Of a stretch of DNA of 34,014 bases, positions 1 to 7,579 are shown piece by piece. Under the pieces are notes generated by a model, which saw only the letters and a program-made list of their open reading frames with translations, had not been told where the DNA came from and did not search any database. The translations under genes were made by a program, and so were the position numbers. Source of the stretch: an uncultured Prevotellaceae bacterium (GTDB taxonomy: Bacteria; Bacteroidota; Bacteroidia; Bacteroidales; Bacteroidaceae); NCBI GenBank assembly GCA_900313705.1, contig OMSJ01000020.1, forward strand, positions 1 to 34,014. The letters are read 5' to 3'. The stretch's first letter is position 1. Each line of letters opens with the position of its first letter.

Positions 1-2058
1 TACGCGACGCTGGATGGTCTGCAGGTCAACGCCCATCTCCTTTGCCATCGTCTCCTGACCGGCGAGGTCATGGGGAACGAACTCATGCAATGGCGGGTCG
101 AGCAGACGGATGTTCACGGGCAGTCCGTTCATGGCTTTGAGGATGCCCTTGAAGTCAGCCTTCTGATAGGGGAGGAGCTTTGCAAGAGCTTTCTCACGAC
201 CTTCGGCGCTGTCAGCCAGAATCATCTGACGCATGGCGATAATCTTCTGGTCGTCGAAGAACATGTGCTCTGTACGTGTCAGACCGATACCCTTAGCGCC
301 AAATGCACGTGCCACCTCAGCATCGTGTGGTGTGTCGGCATTGGTGCGAACCTGCAGCTTGGTGTACTTGTCGCAGAGGTCCATGAGTTCCTTGAAGTCG
401 CCAGAGAGTTCTGCTGCCTTGGTGGGAACTTCGCCGGCGTAAACTTGACCGGTTGTGCCGTTGATGGAGATGTAGTCACCTTCCTTATAAACCACGCCGT
501 CGATTTCTACGGTCTTGGCTTTGTAATCTACGTTCAGCGAACCTACGCCAGAGACGCAGCACTTGCCCATGCCACGGGCCACGACGGCTGCGTGGCTGGT
601 CATACCGCCGCGAGCGGTGAGGATGCCTTCTGCTGCTGACATACCAGCGAGGTCTTCGGGGCTTGTCTCGATGCGGACGAGTACAACCTTGTGACCATCT
701 GCATGCCAAGCCTGTGCGTCATCTGCATGGAAGACAATCTGACCACAACCAGCACCAGGAGATGCAGGCAGACCCTGAGCAATTACCTTAGCTGTAGAGA
801 GAGCCTTCTTGTCGAATACGGGGTGCAGGAGTTCGTCGAGTTTCTGAGGCTCGCAACGCATGATAGCAGTCTTTTCGTCAATCTTTCCTTCGTGGAGCAG
901 GTCGATGGCAATCTTCACCATAGCGGCACCTGTGCGCTTGCCGTTACGTGTCTGGAGGAACCAGAGTTTGCCTTCCTGTACGGTGAACTCCATGTCCTGC
1001 ATGTCACGATAGTGTTCCTCTAGCTTGTTCTGGATGGCGTCGAGCTGCTTGTAAATCTCGGGCATAGCTTCCTCCATAGAGGGATATTTTGCAGCACGCT
1101 CTTCTTCGCTGATACCAGCACGTTCTGCCCAGCGCTGAGAGCCAACCTTTGTAATCTGCTGAGGTGTGCGGATGCCTGCTACGACGTCCTCACCTTGAGC
1201 GTTCACGAGGTACTCACCGTTGAAGATGTTCTCGCCGTTGGCAGCGTCGCGGCTGAAGCAAACACCTGTTGCTGAAGTGTCGCCCATGTTGCCGAAGACC
1301 ATTGCCATAACGCTGACGGCTGTTCCCCATTCGTCGGGTATGCCTTCCATCTTGCGATAGAGGATGGCGCGTTCGTTCATCCAGCTGCGGAATACGGCGC
1401 AGATAGCACCCCAGAGCTGTTCGATGGGGTCGTTGGGGAAGTCCTTGCCTGTGCGTTCCTTGATGGCTTTCTTGAAGCGAACCACCAGTTCCTTGAGCTC
1501 TTCCACGCTGAGGTCCTTGTCGAGCTTCACGCCACGGATGGCCTTCACCTGTTCGATGATTTCTTCGAACGGGTCGATGTCTGTCTTGTTGGCGGGCTTC
1601 AGTTCGAGCACTACGTCGCCGTACATCTGTACGAAGCGGCGGTAGCTGTCATAGACGAAGTGTGGGTTGCCAGTCTTCTTGACCATTCCCTCAGCTACCT
1701 CATCGTTAAGTCCGAGGTTGAGGATGGTGTCCATCATGCCAGGCATAGAGGCACGAGCGCCGGAACGTACGCTGACGAGCAGCGGGTTCTGAGCGTCGCC
1801 GAACTTGGAGTTCATCAGCACTTCGATGTGCTTTACGGCTGCCATGACGTCGTCGTTCAAGAGTTCCATGATTTTCTCCTGTCCGACTTCGTAGTACTCG
1901 TTGCAGACGTCGGTGGTGATGGTGAAGCCTGGAGGAACAGGAACACCGATAAGATTCATCTCAGCCAGATTGGCACCTTTGCCACCCAGCTGCTCGCGCA
2001 TTTGCGCGTTACCTTCCGCTTGTCCGTTGCCGAAGGTATAAACACGTTTTTGACTCAT
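1..2058 (-). CDS. ppdK: Pyruvate, phosphate dikinase, C-terminus outside the window
   Basis: Interconverts pyruvate + ATP + Pi and PEP + AMP + PPi, a cytosolic step linking glycolysis and gluconeogenesis in many anaerobes. 686 codons are present, running from ATG at 2058 to the window edge, so about three quarters of a protein of roughly 900 residues; the C-terminal PEP/pyruvate-binding barrel is largely missing. The N-terminal ATP-grasp part is seen from the GGKGANLAEM segment (about residues 26-35) through SVRSGARASMPGMMDT. The phosphohistidine domain carries GGMTSHAAVVARG, with the catalytic histidine at residue 489, and the linker to the barrel has RTEHMFF. No frameshift is visible. The gene diverges from the rlmD-like gene and has a good Bacteroidetes-type promoter just upstream. 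Family assignment is secure. Confidence 0.96.
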   Translation of the reverse strand, partial: MSQKRVYTFGNGQAEGNAQMREQLGGKGANLAEMNLIGVPVPPGFTITTDVCNEYYEVGQEKIMELLNDDVMAAVKHIEVLMNSKFGDAQNPLLVSVRSGARASMPGMMDTILNLGLNDEVAEGMVKKTGNPHFVYDSYRRFVQMYGDVVLELKPANKTDIDPFEEIIEQVKAIRGVKLDKDLSVEELKELVVRFKKAIKERTGKDFPNDPIEQLWGAICAVFRSWMNERAILYRKMEGIPDEWGTAVSVMAMVFGNMGDTSATGVCFSRDAANGENIFNGEYLVNAQGEDVVAGIRTPQQITKVGSQRWAERAGISEEERAAKYPSMEEAMPEIYKQLDAIQNKLEEHYRDMQDMEFTVQEGKLWFLQTRNGKRTGAAMVKIAIDLLHEGKIDEKTAIMRCEPQKLDELLHPVFDKKALSTAKVIAQGLPASPGAGCGQIVFHADDAQAWHADGHKVVLVRIETSPEDLAGMSAAEGILTARGGMTSHAAVVARGMGKCCVSGVGSLNVDYKAKTVEIDGVVYKEGDYISINGTTGQVYAGEVPTKAAELSGDFKELMDLCDKYTKLQVRTNADTPHDAEVARAFGAKGIGLTRTEHMFFDDQKIIAMRQMILADSAEGREKALAKLLPYQKADFKGILKAMNGLPVNIRLLDPPLHEFVPHDLAGQETMAKEMGVDLQTIQRRV

Positions 2059-2099
2059 AATGTAAAAATATAATGTATGAATTGTATTATTCAATTTTG

Positions 2100-2131
2100 C
2101 AAAGTTATTCTATTTTCTTTATTATCCCAAA
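2100..2131 (-). promoter_or_regulatory. Promoter of ppdK (Bacteroidetes type)
   Basis: On the minus strand TTTG (2131-2128) is followed after 20 nt by TAACTTTG (2107-2100). This matches the Bacteroides sigma-ABfr consensus TTTG-N19-21-TAnnTTTG. Transcription would start about 35-40 nt before the ATG. Confidence 0.7.
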
Positions 2132-2160
2132 GAAATCATCTAAAATTATGATAAAATGCT

Positions 2161-2168
2161 TAAATTTG
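2161..2168 (+). promoter_or_regulatory. Possible -7 element of the rlmD-like gene
   Basis: TAAATTTG matches the TAnnTTTG -7 consensus and lies 30 nt before the start codon at 2199. No TTTG is found at the expected -33 distance, so only half of the promoter is supported. Confidence 0.35.
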
Positions 2169-2198
2169 CATCCGAAAGTATAAGAAACAGCCTTAATT

Positions 2199-3683
2199 AT
2201 GTCGAGAAAGAAGAAAGAATTGCCCGTTTATAGGGAAGTAGAGATACAAGATGTGGCAGCCGAAGGGAAAGCGCTTGTCCGCATAGATGATATGGTGGTC
2301 TTTGTGCCTTATGTTGTGCCTGGAGATGTTGTTGACCTTCGTGTCACGAGGAAGAAACATCACTATGCCGAGGCCATCTGCACGCATATCCACAAGAAGA
2401 GTGAATGCCGAACGGAACCTTTTTGCCCGCATTATGGTGTGTGCGGAGGATGCAAGTGGCAGATTCTGCCTTACGAGGACCAGCTTCGCTACAAGCAGAA
2501 GCAGGTGATGGACAATCTGGAGCGCATCGGGAAGATACCTTTGCCTGAGTGCAGCCCTATTCTTGGTTCGGAGAAGACCAGGTGCTACCGCAACAAGTTG
2601 GAGTTCGGTTTTGCCGACAAGATTTGGCTTACAGAAGAGGAGATTCGCTCGGGCAAGAAGTTTGAGCAGCCTGGTGCGGTTGGCTTCCACACTTCTGGAG
2701 CTTTCGACAAGATACTGCCCATACAGGACTGCAAGCTCATGGATGACGTCAACAATCGCCTTCGCAATGGAGCCCAAGCGTATGCCTACGAACACGGACT
2801 CTCCTTCTTCAATGCCCGCGAGCATCATGGCTTACTAAGGAACATGATGATTCGCCTCTCGAATACAGGCGAGCTGATGGTCTTGATGCAGTTCTGCTTT
2901 GTACCTTTCGACACGCTTTCTGCCTCCGAATTAAAGGAACAGGCTATAGAGATGCTGAAGTGGATGCACGAAGAGTTCCCTGAGGTGTCGAGCCTGCTTT
3001 GGGTGAACAACGAGAAGTACAACGATACCATTGGCGACCTCGACGTGCATCTCTATAGCGGTACTGACCATATCTTCCTCGAGATGGAAGGCCTCAAGTT
3101 CAAGGTCGGCCCGAAGAGTTTCTATCAGACCAATACCGAGCAGGCCTATATATTATATAAGGTAGTAAAGACCCTCTCTAGCTCCCCCTTAAAGGGGGAG
3201 GAATCCCTCCCTTTAAGGGAGGGTAGGGGTGGGTCTTTACCTCTCATCTATGACCTTTACACAGGAACAGGCACAATTGCTAACTTCGTGGCAAGCCAGG
3301 CAAAGAAGGTCATTGGCATCGAGTATGTGCCCGAGGCTATTGAGGATGCTAAGGTGAACTCTAAGATAAACGGTATCGAGAACACGGAGTTCTTTGCCGG
3401 CGACATGAAGGACATCCTCAACCGTGACTTCATCGAGAAGCACGGCAAGCCCGACATCATCATTACCGACCCTCCGAGAGCCGGTATGCATGGTGATGTC
3501 ATCGACGCTATTCTCTTTGCAGACCCTCAGCGCATCGTATATGTGAGCTGCAACCCTGCCACTCAAGCTCGCGACCTGCAATTGCTCGCCGAGAAGTATG
3601 AGGTGAAGCGAGTTCAGCCAGTTGATATGTTCCCACACACACAACACGTCGAGAACGTAGTGCTTCTTGAGAAGAAACCTTAA
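2199..3683 (+). CDS. rlmD: 23S rRNA (uracil-5-)-methyltransferase, TrmA/RlmD (RumA) family
   Basis: SAM-dependent formation of 5-methyluridine in RNA, most likely 23S rRNA. The 494-residue protein starts with a TRAM-like beta domain (about 10-60). Next comes an iron-sulfur cysteine set (C76, C82, C85, with C178 as likely fourth ligand), the SAM-binding DLYTGTGTIANF motif, the DPPRAGMHGDV motif, and SCNPATQARD with the catalytic cysteine at residue 451. Residues about 323-348 (SSSPLKGEESLPLREGRGG and flanks) are encoded by a palindromic element inserted in frame between the central domain and the Rossmann domain. I expect homologues to lack this stretch. The gene ends 13 nt before the GH35 start. 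Which uridine (747/1939-type RNA site) is modified cannot be told from sequence, so the symbol is a family label. Confidence 0.9.
   Translation: MSRKKKELPVYREVEIQDVAAEGKALVRIDDMVVFVPYVVPGDVVDLRVTRKKHHYAEAICTHIHKKSECRTEPFCPHYGVCGGCKWQILPYEDQLRYKQKQVMDNLERIGKIPLPECSPILGSEKTRCYRNKLEFGFADKIWLTEEEIRSGKKFEQPGAVGFHTSGAFDKILPIQDCKLMDDVNNRLRNGAQAYAYEHGLSFFNAREHHGLLRNMMIRLSNTGELMVLMQFCFVPFDTLSASELKEQAIEMLKWMHEEFPEVSSLLWVNNEKYNDTIGDLDVHLYSGTDHIFLEMEGLKFKVGPKSFYQTNTEQAYILYKVVKTLSSSPLKGEESLPLREGRGGSLPLIYDLYTGTGTIANFVASQAKKVIGIEYVPEAIEDAKVNSKINGIENTEFFAGDMKDILNRDFIEKHGKPDIIITDPPRAGMHGDVIDAILFADPQRIVYVSCNPATQARDLQLLAEKYEVKRVQPVDMFPHTQHVENVVLLEKKP
3165..3240 (+). repeat. Palindromic element inserted in frame in the rlmD-like gene
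   Basis: The 76-nt element has perfect 9-bp outer arms, GTAAAGACC (3165-3173) and GGTCTTTAC (3232-3240). They enclose two further palindromes: CTCCCCCTT/AAGGGGGAG (3182-3190/3192-3200) and CCCTCCCTT/AAGGGAGGG (3205-3213/3215-3223). The reading frame stays open throughout. The CTCCCCC...GGGGGAG core recurs inside the GH35 gene at 4731-4747. Confidence 0.85.
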
Positions 3684-3696
3684 TATACAAAATACC

Positions 3697-6174
3697 ATGA
3701 AGATAACCAAGCTTTTGACAATCATTGCTTTGGTGTTGTTCTCCGCAAGCATTGCTGCAGACAACTTCACCATAGGCAACAAGTCTTTCCTCCTGAACGG
3801 TCAGCCCTTTATCGTGAAGGCAGCTGAAGTGCATTACCCACGCATTCCGCGTCCGTACTGGGAACATCGCATCAAGATGTGCAAGGCGCTGGGCATGAAC
3901 ACCGTGTGCATCTACATCTTCTGGAACATCCACGAGCAACGAGAGGGTGAGTTCAACTTCACGGACAACAACGATGTGGCTGAGTTCTGCCGCCTGGCGC
4001 AAAAGAACGGCATGTACGTCATCGTCCGCCCTGGTCCTTACGTCTGTGCTGAATGGGAAATGGGCGGTTTGCCCTGGTGGTTGCTCAAGAAGAAGGACAT
4101 CAAGCTCCGTGAGCGCGACCCTTACTTCATGGAGCGCGTGAAGATATTCGAAGAGAAGGTAGGCGAGCAACTGAAGCCCCTCACCATACAGAACGGCGGC
4201 CCCATCATCATGATGCAGGTGGAGAACGAGTACGGTAGCTATGGCGAGGACAAGCCGTACATCAGCGAGATTCGCGACTGCTTACGTGGTATATATGGAA
4301 AGGAGTTGTCGCTCTTCCAATGCGACTGGGCATCGAACTTTGAGAAGAACGGCCTCGACGACCTCGTTTGGACGATGAACTTCGGCACGGGAGCCAACAT
4401 CGACCAGCAGTTCCGCAGGCTTGGCGAACTGCGTCCAGATGCTCCCAAGATGTGCTCCGAGTTCTGGAGCGGTTGGTTCGACAAGTGGGGAGCACAGCAC
4501 GAGACGCGTCCGGCGAAGGATATGGTGGAAGGCATGGACGAGATGCTCAGCAAAGGCATCAGCTTCTCACTCTACATGACCCATGGCGGCACCTCCTTCG
4601 GCCATTGGGCAGGTGCCAACTCTCCCGGCTTTGCGCCAGATGTGACGAGCTACGACTACGACGCGCCCATCAACGAATGGGGCTTGCCTACGCCTAAGTT
4701 CTGGGAGCTTCGCAAGATGATGGAGAAGCACTCCCCCAAAGGGGGAGCGGGGAGGGGGCTTCCTGCTGTTCCCAAGGCTCCCATGCCTATCATTACCGTT
4801 CCCAAGTTCGAGCTGACCGAGTTTGCTCCGCTCTTCAATGGTTTCGACTGGAAATACACATGGTGGGAACACGAGGAAGAGGCTCATGGCGACCGCCCGA
4901 AGACCTTCGAAGAGCTTGACATGGGGTGGGGCGCTGTGCTCTATTGCACTCGTTTGCCTGAGATACCGCAATCGGGAAGCTATTTATCTGCCGCACAATC
5001 TACGCTTACCATCGATGCCCACGATTTCGCCCAAGTCTTCATCGACGGCAAGTACATGGGCAAGATTGACCGCGTGAAGAATGAGAAGACGCTCACCTTG
5101 CCGCCCATCAAGCAGGGGCAGGAGTTGCAGATTCTTGTAGAAGGCATGGGGCGCATCAACTTCGGTCGTGCCATCAAAGACTTCAAGGGATTGGTGAGCA
5201 AGCCGACCATCACGACCTCAATCAGTTCGCATCTTGGCGGTGTAGATAAAACGGAAATCACTTATACGCCCAATCAATGGGAGAGCATTCGTATTCCTGA
5301 CGATTACGAAGTGGCTGTGCAGGCTTTCAAGACGCAGAATGGAGAGTTGGAAAGAGAAAAGCCGACCACTCACGAATCTCTTAACGAGCCAGTCATTGGC
5401 CGCGGTTTCAGGTTTGCCCGAGAAGCAGACGACCTCATCTTCGGACGCGGCTACTATCGCGGCTACTTCGATCTCAAGAAAGTGGGCGACACGTTCCTCA
5501 ACTTCGAGAAGTGGGGCAAGGGACAAGTTTGGGTGAATGGTCATGCTATGGGACGCATCTGGTCGATTGGTCCGCAGCAGACGCTTTATGTGCCTGGCTG
5601 CTGGCTCAAGAAGGGCAAGAACGAGGTGATTGTCCTCGATGTTGTAGGCCCTGCAGAACGCGTCGTCTGGGGACAGGCAGAACCCGAGCTGAACAAGCTT
5701 CAGCTAGAGAAGAACAACAAGCACAACAACCCTGGCGACAAGCCAGACCTTAATTCGAAGTCCCCTGCATTCGAGGGAGAATTGAAGGCTGGCAACGGCT
5801 GGCAGACACTCAATTTCAAGAGGAATAGTCGCGGACGTTATCTTGCCATCGAAGTACAGAGCACACAAAAAGAGAACGATGTGACGGCCATAGCGGAGCT
5901 ATATGCTCTTGATGATGAGGGCAAACGCATCAGTCGTGAGCCGTGGACGGTGAAGTATGCCGACTCAGAGGACGAGAACGGCAACCACCTCGGCGACAAG
6001 GTTTACGACCTTCAGGAAAGCACTTATTGGCAAACAGAAAAGGGAGCCGAGACTCCCCATCTTCTAGTCATTGACCTTGGTTCTGAGCAGCAAATCAGAG
6101 GCATCGAATACCTGCCGCGTGCAGAGCAAGGAGCCCCAGGAAGTGCTAAGAACGTCAGGGTGTTCCTATACTAA
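3697..6174 (+). CDS. Secreted beta-galactosidase, glycoside hydrolase family 35
   Basis: A retaining exo-beta-galactosidase acting on terminal beta-galactosyl residues, probably periplasmic or outer-membrane exposed. ATG 3697 is preferred over a TTG at 3667 because it begins a clean signal peptide (MKITKLLTIIALVLFSASIAA) and avoids overlap with the preceding gene. The TIM barrel follows, with GGPIIMMQVENEYGSYG (acid/base E178) and CSEFWSGWFDKWG (nucleophile E255). Beta-sandwich jelly-roll domains come next, including GKGQVWVNGHAMGRIW and a C-terminal discoidin-like segment (about 690-825). The length of 825 residues is usual for bacterial GH35. Residues about 342-356 (HSPKGGAGRGL and flanks), just after the barrel, are encoded by a palindromic repeat. 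Its place behind an rRNA methyltransferase gives no pathway hint. Confidence 0.93.
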   Translation: MKITKLLTIIALVLFSASIAADNFTIGNKSFLLNGQPFIVKAAEVHYPRIPRPYWEHRIKMCKALGMNTVCIYIFWNIHEQREGEFNFTDNNDVAEFCRLAQKNGMYVIVRPGPYVCAEWEMGGLPWWLLKKKDIKLRERDPYFMERVKIFEEKVGEQLKPLTIQNGGPIIMMQVENEYGSYGEDKPYISEIRDCLRGIYGKELSLFQCDWASNFEKNGLDDLVWTMNFGTGANIDQQFRRLGELRPDAPKMCSEFWSGWFDKWGAQHETRPAKDMVEGMDEMLSKGISFSLYMTHGGTSFGHWAGANSPGFAPDVTSYDYDAPINEWGLPTPKFWELRKMMEKHSPKGGAGRGLPAVPKAPMPIITVPKFELTEFAPLFNGFDWKYTWWEHEEEAHGDRPKTFEELDMGWGAVLYCTRLPEIPQSGSYLSAAQSTLTIDAHDFAQVFIDGKYMGKIDRVKNEKTLTLPPIKQGQELQILVEGMGRINFGRAIKDFKGLVSKPTITTSISSHLGGVDKTEITYTPNQWESIRIPDDYEVAVQAFKTQNGELEREKPTTHESLNEPVIGRGFRFAREADDLIFGRGYYRGYFDLKKVGDTFLNFEKWGKGQVWVNGHAMGRIWSIGPQQTLYVPGCWLKKGKNEVIVLDVVGPAERVVWGQAEPELNKLQLEKNNKHNNPGDKPDLNSKSPAFEGELKAGNGWQTLNFKRNSRGRYLAIEVQSTQKENDVTAIAELYALDDEGKRISREPWTVKYADSEDENGNHLGDKVYDLQESTYWQTEKGAETPHLLVIDLGSEQQIRGIEYLPRAEQGAPGSAKNVRVFLY
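4722..4763 (+). repeat. Palindromic element inserted in frame in the GH35 gene
   Basis: CTCCCCC (4731-4737), a 3-nt loop and GGGGGAG (4741-4747) form a perfect 7-bp hairpin. It is followed by a G-rich tail and enclosed by GAAGC (4725-4729) and GCTTC (4758-4762). It shares its core with the element at 3165-3240 and keeps the frame open at the junction between the GH35 barrel and the beta domains. Confidence 0.7.
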
Positions 6175-6248
6175 AGTCACAGAATTCCCCGCACAGAAGC
6201 ACGTCTTTTTATTTCACACAGAAACCACAGAAAGCACAGAAATCTATT

Positions 6249-6443
6249 TATCAAGAATTAGAGAATTTGAGAAGCTTTAGCTCGACGGCCAAAAGGATAA
6301 AGTCAATTTTCTTTCTTTGAGAGCCATAAAGAATTTGTGAGAATGAAAGTACATGTTTGCTCCTACAAACATCAATTCTCCAATTCGCATAGATTCAATC
6401 ATCGACAGCAAATAACAATTCTCTAATTCTCTAATTCTTGATA
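6249..6443. repeat. 195-nt element with perfect 19-bp inverted ends
   Basis: Left arm 6249-6267 (TATCAAGAATTAGAGAATT) is exactly complementary to right arm 6425-6443. The right side continues with another AATTCTCT unit. The roughly 157-nt interior has scattered GAGAAT/ATTCTC units and no open frame. It could be a MITE-like relic or two opposed copies of the local A/T-rich simple repeat. Confidence 0.6.
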
Positions 6444-6613
6444 ATAATAAAACATTTGAAGGCTATTTATAGCAATTTGTGTTATGACTATTCTTTATTT
6501 TGTGTCTTTCGTGTCTTTAGATGTTGATTATATACCGCCCGCAATCCAGCCTTTCAATGTGTTCCGTTGAGAGGTTTTTTTTGTGCCTAAACCTGAAATA
6601 ATTTGCCCATTTC

Positions 6614-6644
6614 TTTGCTCGTATTGGATAATTCGCTAACTTTG
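6614..6644 (+). promoter_or_regulatory. Promoter of the HEPN/MNT pair
   Basis: TTTG (6614-6617), a 19-nt spacer and TAACTTTG (6637-6644) match the Bacteroidetes consensus at both boxes. The expected transcript start is about 12 nt before the HEPN ATG at 6663. Confidence 0.7.
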
Positions 6645-6662
6645 TGGCAAGAAATTTAATTT

Positions 6663-6975
6663 ATGACTACAGAGGAACGAGTGAAGTATTGGCTGGATAT
6701 TGTTGACAATGACCTTGACACAGCGGAATATCTCTATAGAGGTGGGCGCTGGCTGTAATACGCATAGTCATATCAAATTGTTGGAAAGCTGTGGCTTGAT
6801 GCAAGAGCTTAATGATGAAACACTGAGATTCCTTGCTATGATGGTGCCTATGAATATAGAAGCTCGCTATCCCCAGTACAAAAAGGATGTTGCGGCAACA
6901 CTCAATGAAGACAAATGTAAGTACATAATTGAACAGACAAAACAGATACATCAATGGATACTCCAAAAACTCTGA
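6663..6975 (+). pseudogene. HEPN-domain protein (HepT-like toxin) with internal deletion and frameshift
   Basis: From ATG 6663 the frame gives MTTEERVKYWLDIVDNDLDTAEYLYRGGRWL and then stops at 6756-6758. The remainder (THSHIKLLESCGLMQELND...ARYPQYKKD...IIEQTKQIHQWILQKL) continues in a different frame up to 6975. The two parts match the start and end of the HEPN family found next to minimal nucleotidyltransferases. From memory of that family, the segment after RWL (roughly 35 residues, including the conserved histidine of the helix that follows) is missing. The toxin is therefore probably inactive, while the promoter and the downstream nucleotidyltransferase are intact. A short protein from an internal start at 6700 is possible but would lack the first helices. 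Confidence 0.8.
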
Positions 6976-7271
6976 CACAAGAAGAGGCGTTGGCGATTGT
7001 GCGCGAATACAAGAAAGTCATATCTCCGCGCTTCGATGGGGACATCAAAGTATATATGTATGGTTCTTATAGCAAGGGCTATGCAAATCCTTGGAGTGAC
7101 ATAGATGTGGCTGTTATTGTGCCAAAGTTCAAAGGGACGTGGCTGGACAATTCCACACTCATCACAATGGATGCATTCAAATTAAGCACCCTAATAGAAC
7201 CTGTCCTCATGCAAGAAAACGAACCATCACCTCTTTATCGGGATGTAATGCGCACAGGCATAGCAGTATAA
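6954..7271 (+). CDS. Minimal nucleotidyltransferase (MntA-like antitoxin)
   Basis: The 105-residue protein carries the polymerase-beta-type motif GSYSKGYANPWSDIDVAV (about residues 37-54), with the G-S and D-x-D residues needed for metal and nucleotide binding. In HEPN/MNT modules such proteins neutralise the HEPN RNase, in studied cases by AMPylating it. The ATG overlaps the 3' end of the HEPN remnant by 22 nt, the usual coupling in these pairs. With the HEPN partner broken this is likely an orphan antitoxin. The length is normal and no damage is visible. Confidence 0.85.
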   Translation: MDTPKTLTQEEALAIVREYKKVISPRFDGDIKVYMYGSYSKGYANPWSDIDVAVIVPKFKGTWLDNSTLITMDAFKLSTLIEPVLMQENEPSPLYRDVMRTGIAV

Positions 7272-7579
7272 TCTGTTTTCAATTCTCAACTTTCAATTTT
7301 CAACATGAATAGGCCTATGGAATAAACAACAAAGACTTAGACATAACAGATAAAGAAGCGTCCGCTTGAATCTTGTTTCAGAAAATCGGCAAATTTAATG
7401 AAGCAGCGAGAGTTAACTCCAGTATGCTCACGTCTCGGCGTGGGCTTTTACTCGTTAAGCTGCAAGGTGTTTGCCGATACCTCTGAAACGTAGAGGAATG
7501 AAGTCCACGTTTCTATTGCATATAGGCCGAAATAAAACTCTCAATTAACGAATCTTTTAAATTCTAATCCACAATCATT
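7272..7579. other. Leader region of the BspA-like gene
   Basis: The 308 nt between the nucleotidyltransferase and the BspA-like gene begin with a T/C-rich simple repeat (7276-7304, units like TTTCAATTTTCAAC). The candidate structured RNA (7375-7513) follows. The last 66 nt are A/T-rich and contain no clear TAnnTTTG element. Confidence 0.55.
7375..7513 (+). ncRNA. Candidate structured leader RNA with alternative stems, class not assigned
   Basis: A nested fold is visible by eye. The outer stem is GTTTCAGA (7375-7382) with TCTGAAAC (7482-7489), 8 bp. Next is ATCGGCAAA (7385-7393) with TTTGCCGAT (7470-7478), 9 bp. Inside, GCAGC (7403-7407) pairs with GCTGC (7459-7463), and an apical hairpin GCTCACG (7426-7432)/CGTGGGC (7439-7445) has one G-U pair. 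Downstream, GAAACGT (7485-7491) is also perfectly complementary to ACGTTTC (7507-7513). That pairing would compete with the outer stem. The strand is inferred from the location 66 nt before the BspA-like gene. It may correspond to one of the published Bacteroidales structured-RNA families, but I cannot assign it. Confidence 0.6.

Larger units (their letters stand above)
6175..6662. other. Non-coding stretch rich in short repeats
   Basis: No gene is seen in these 488 nt. The start (6217-6241) has CACAGAAACCACAGAAAG-type simple repeats. The middle carries the inverted repeat 6249-6443. The end holds the promoter for the HEPN/MNT pair at 6614-6644. No convincing terminator for the GH35 gene was found. 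Confidence 0.6.

Noticed and set aside
3667..3696. TTG start for the GH35 gene at 3667
   Set aside because: It overlaps the preceding gene and puts ten extra residues in front of a clean signal peptide that begins at ATG 3697.
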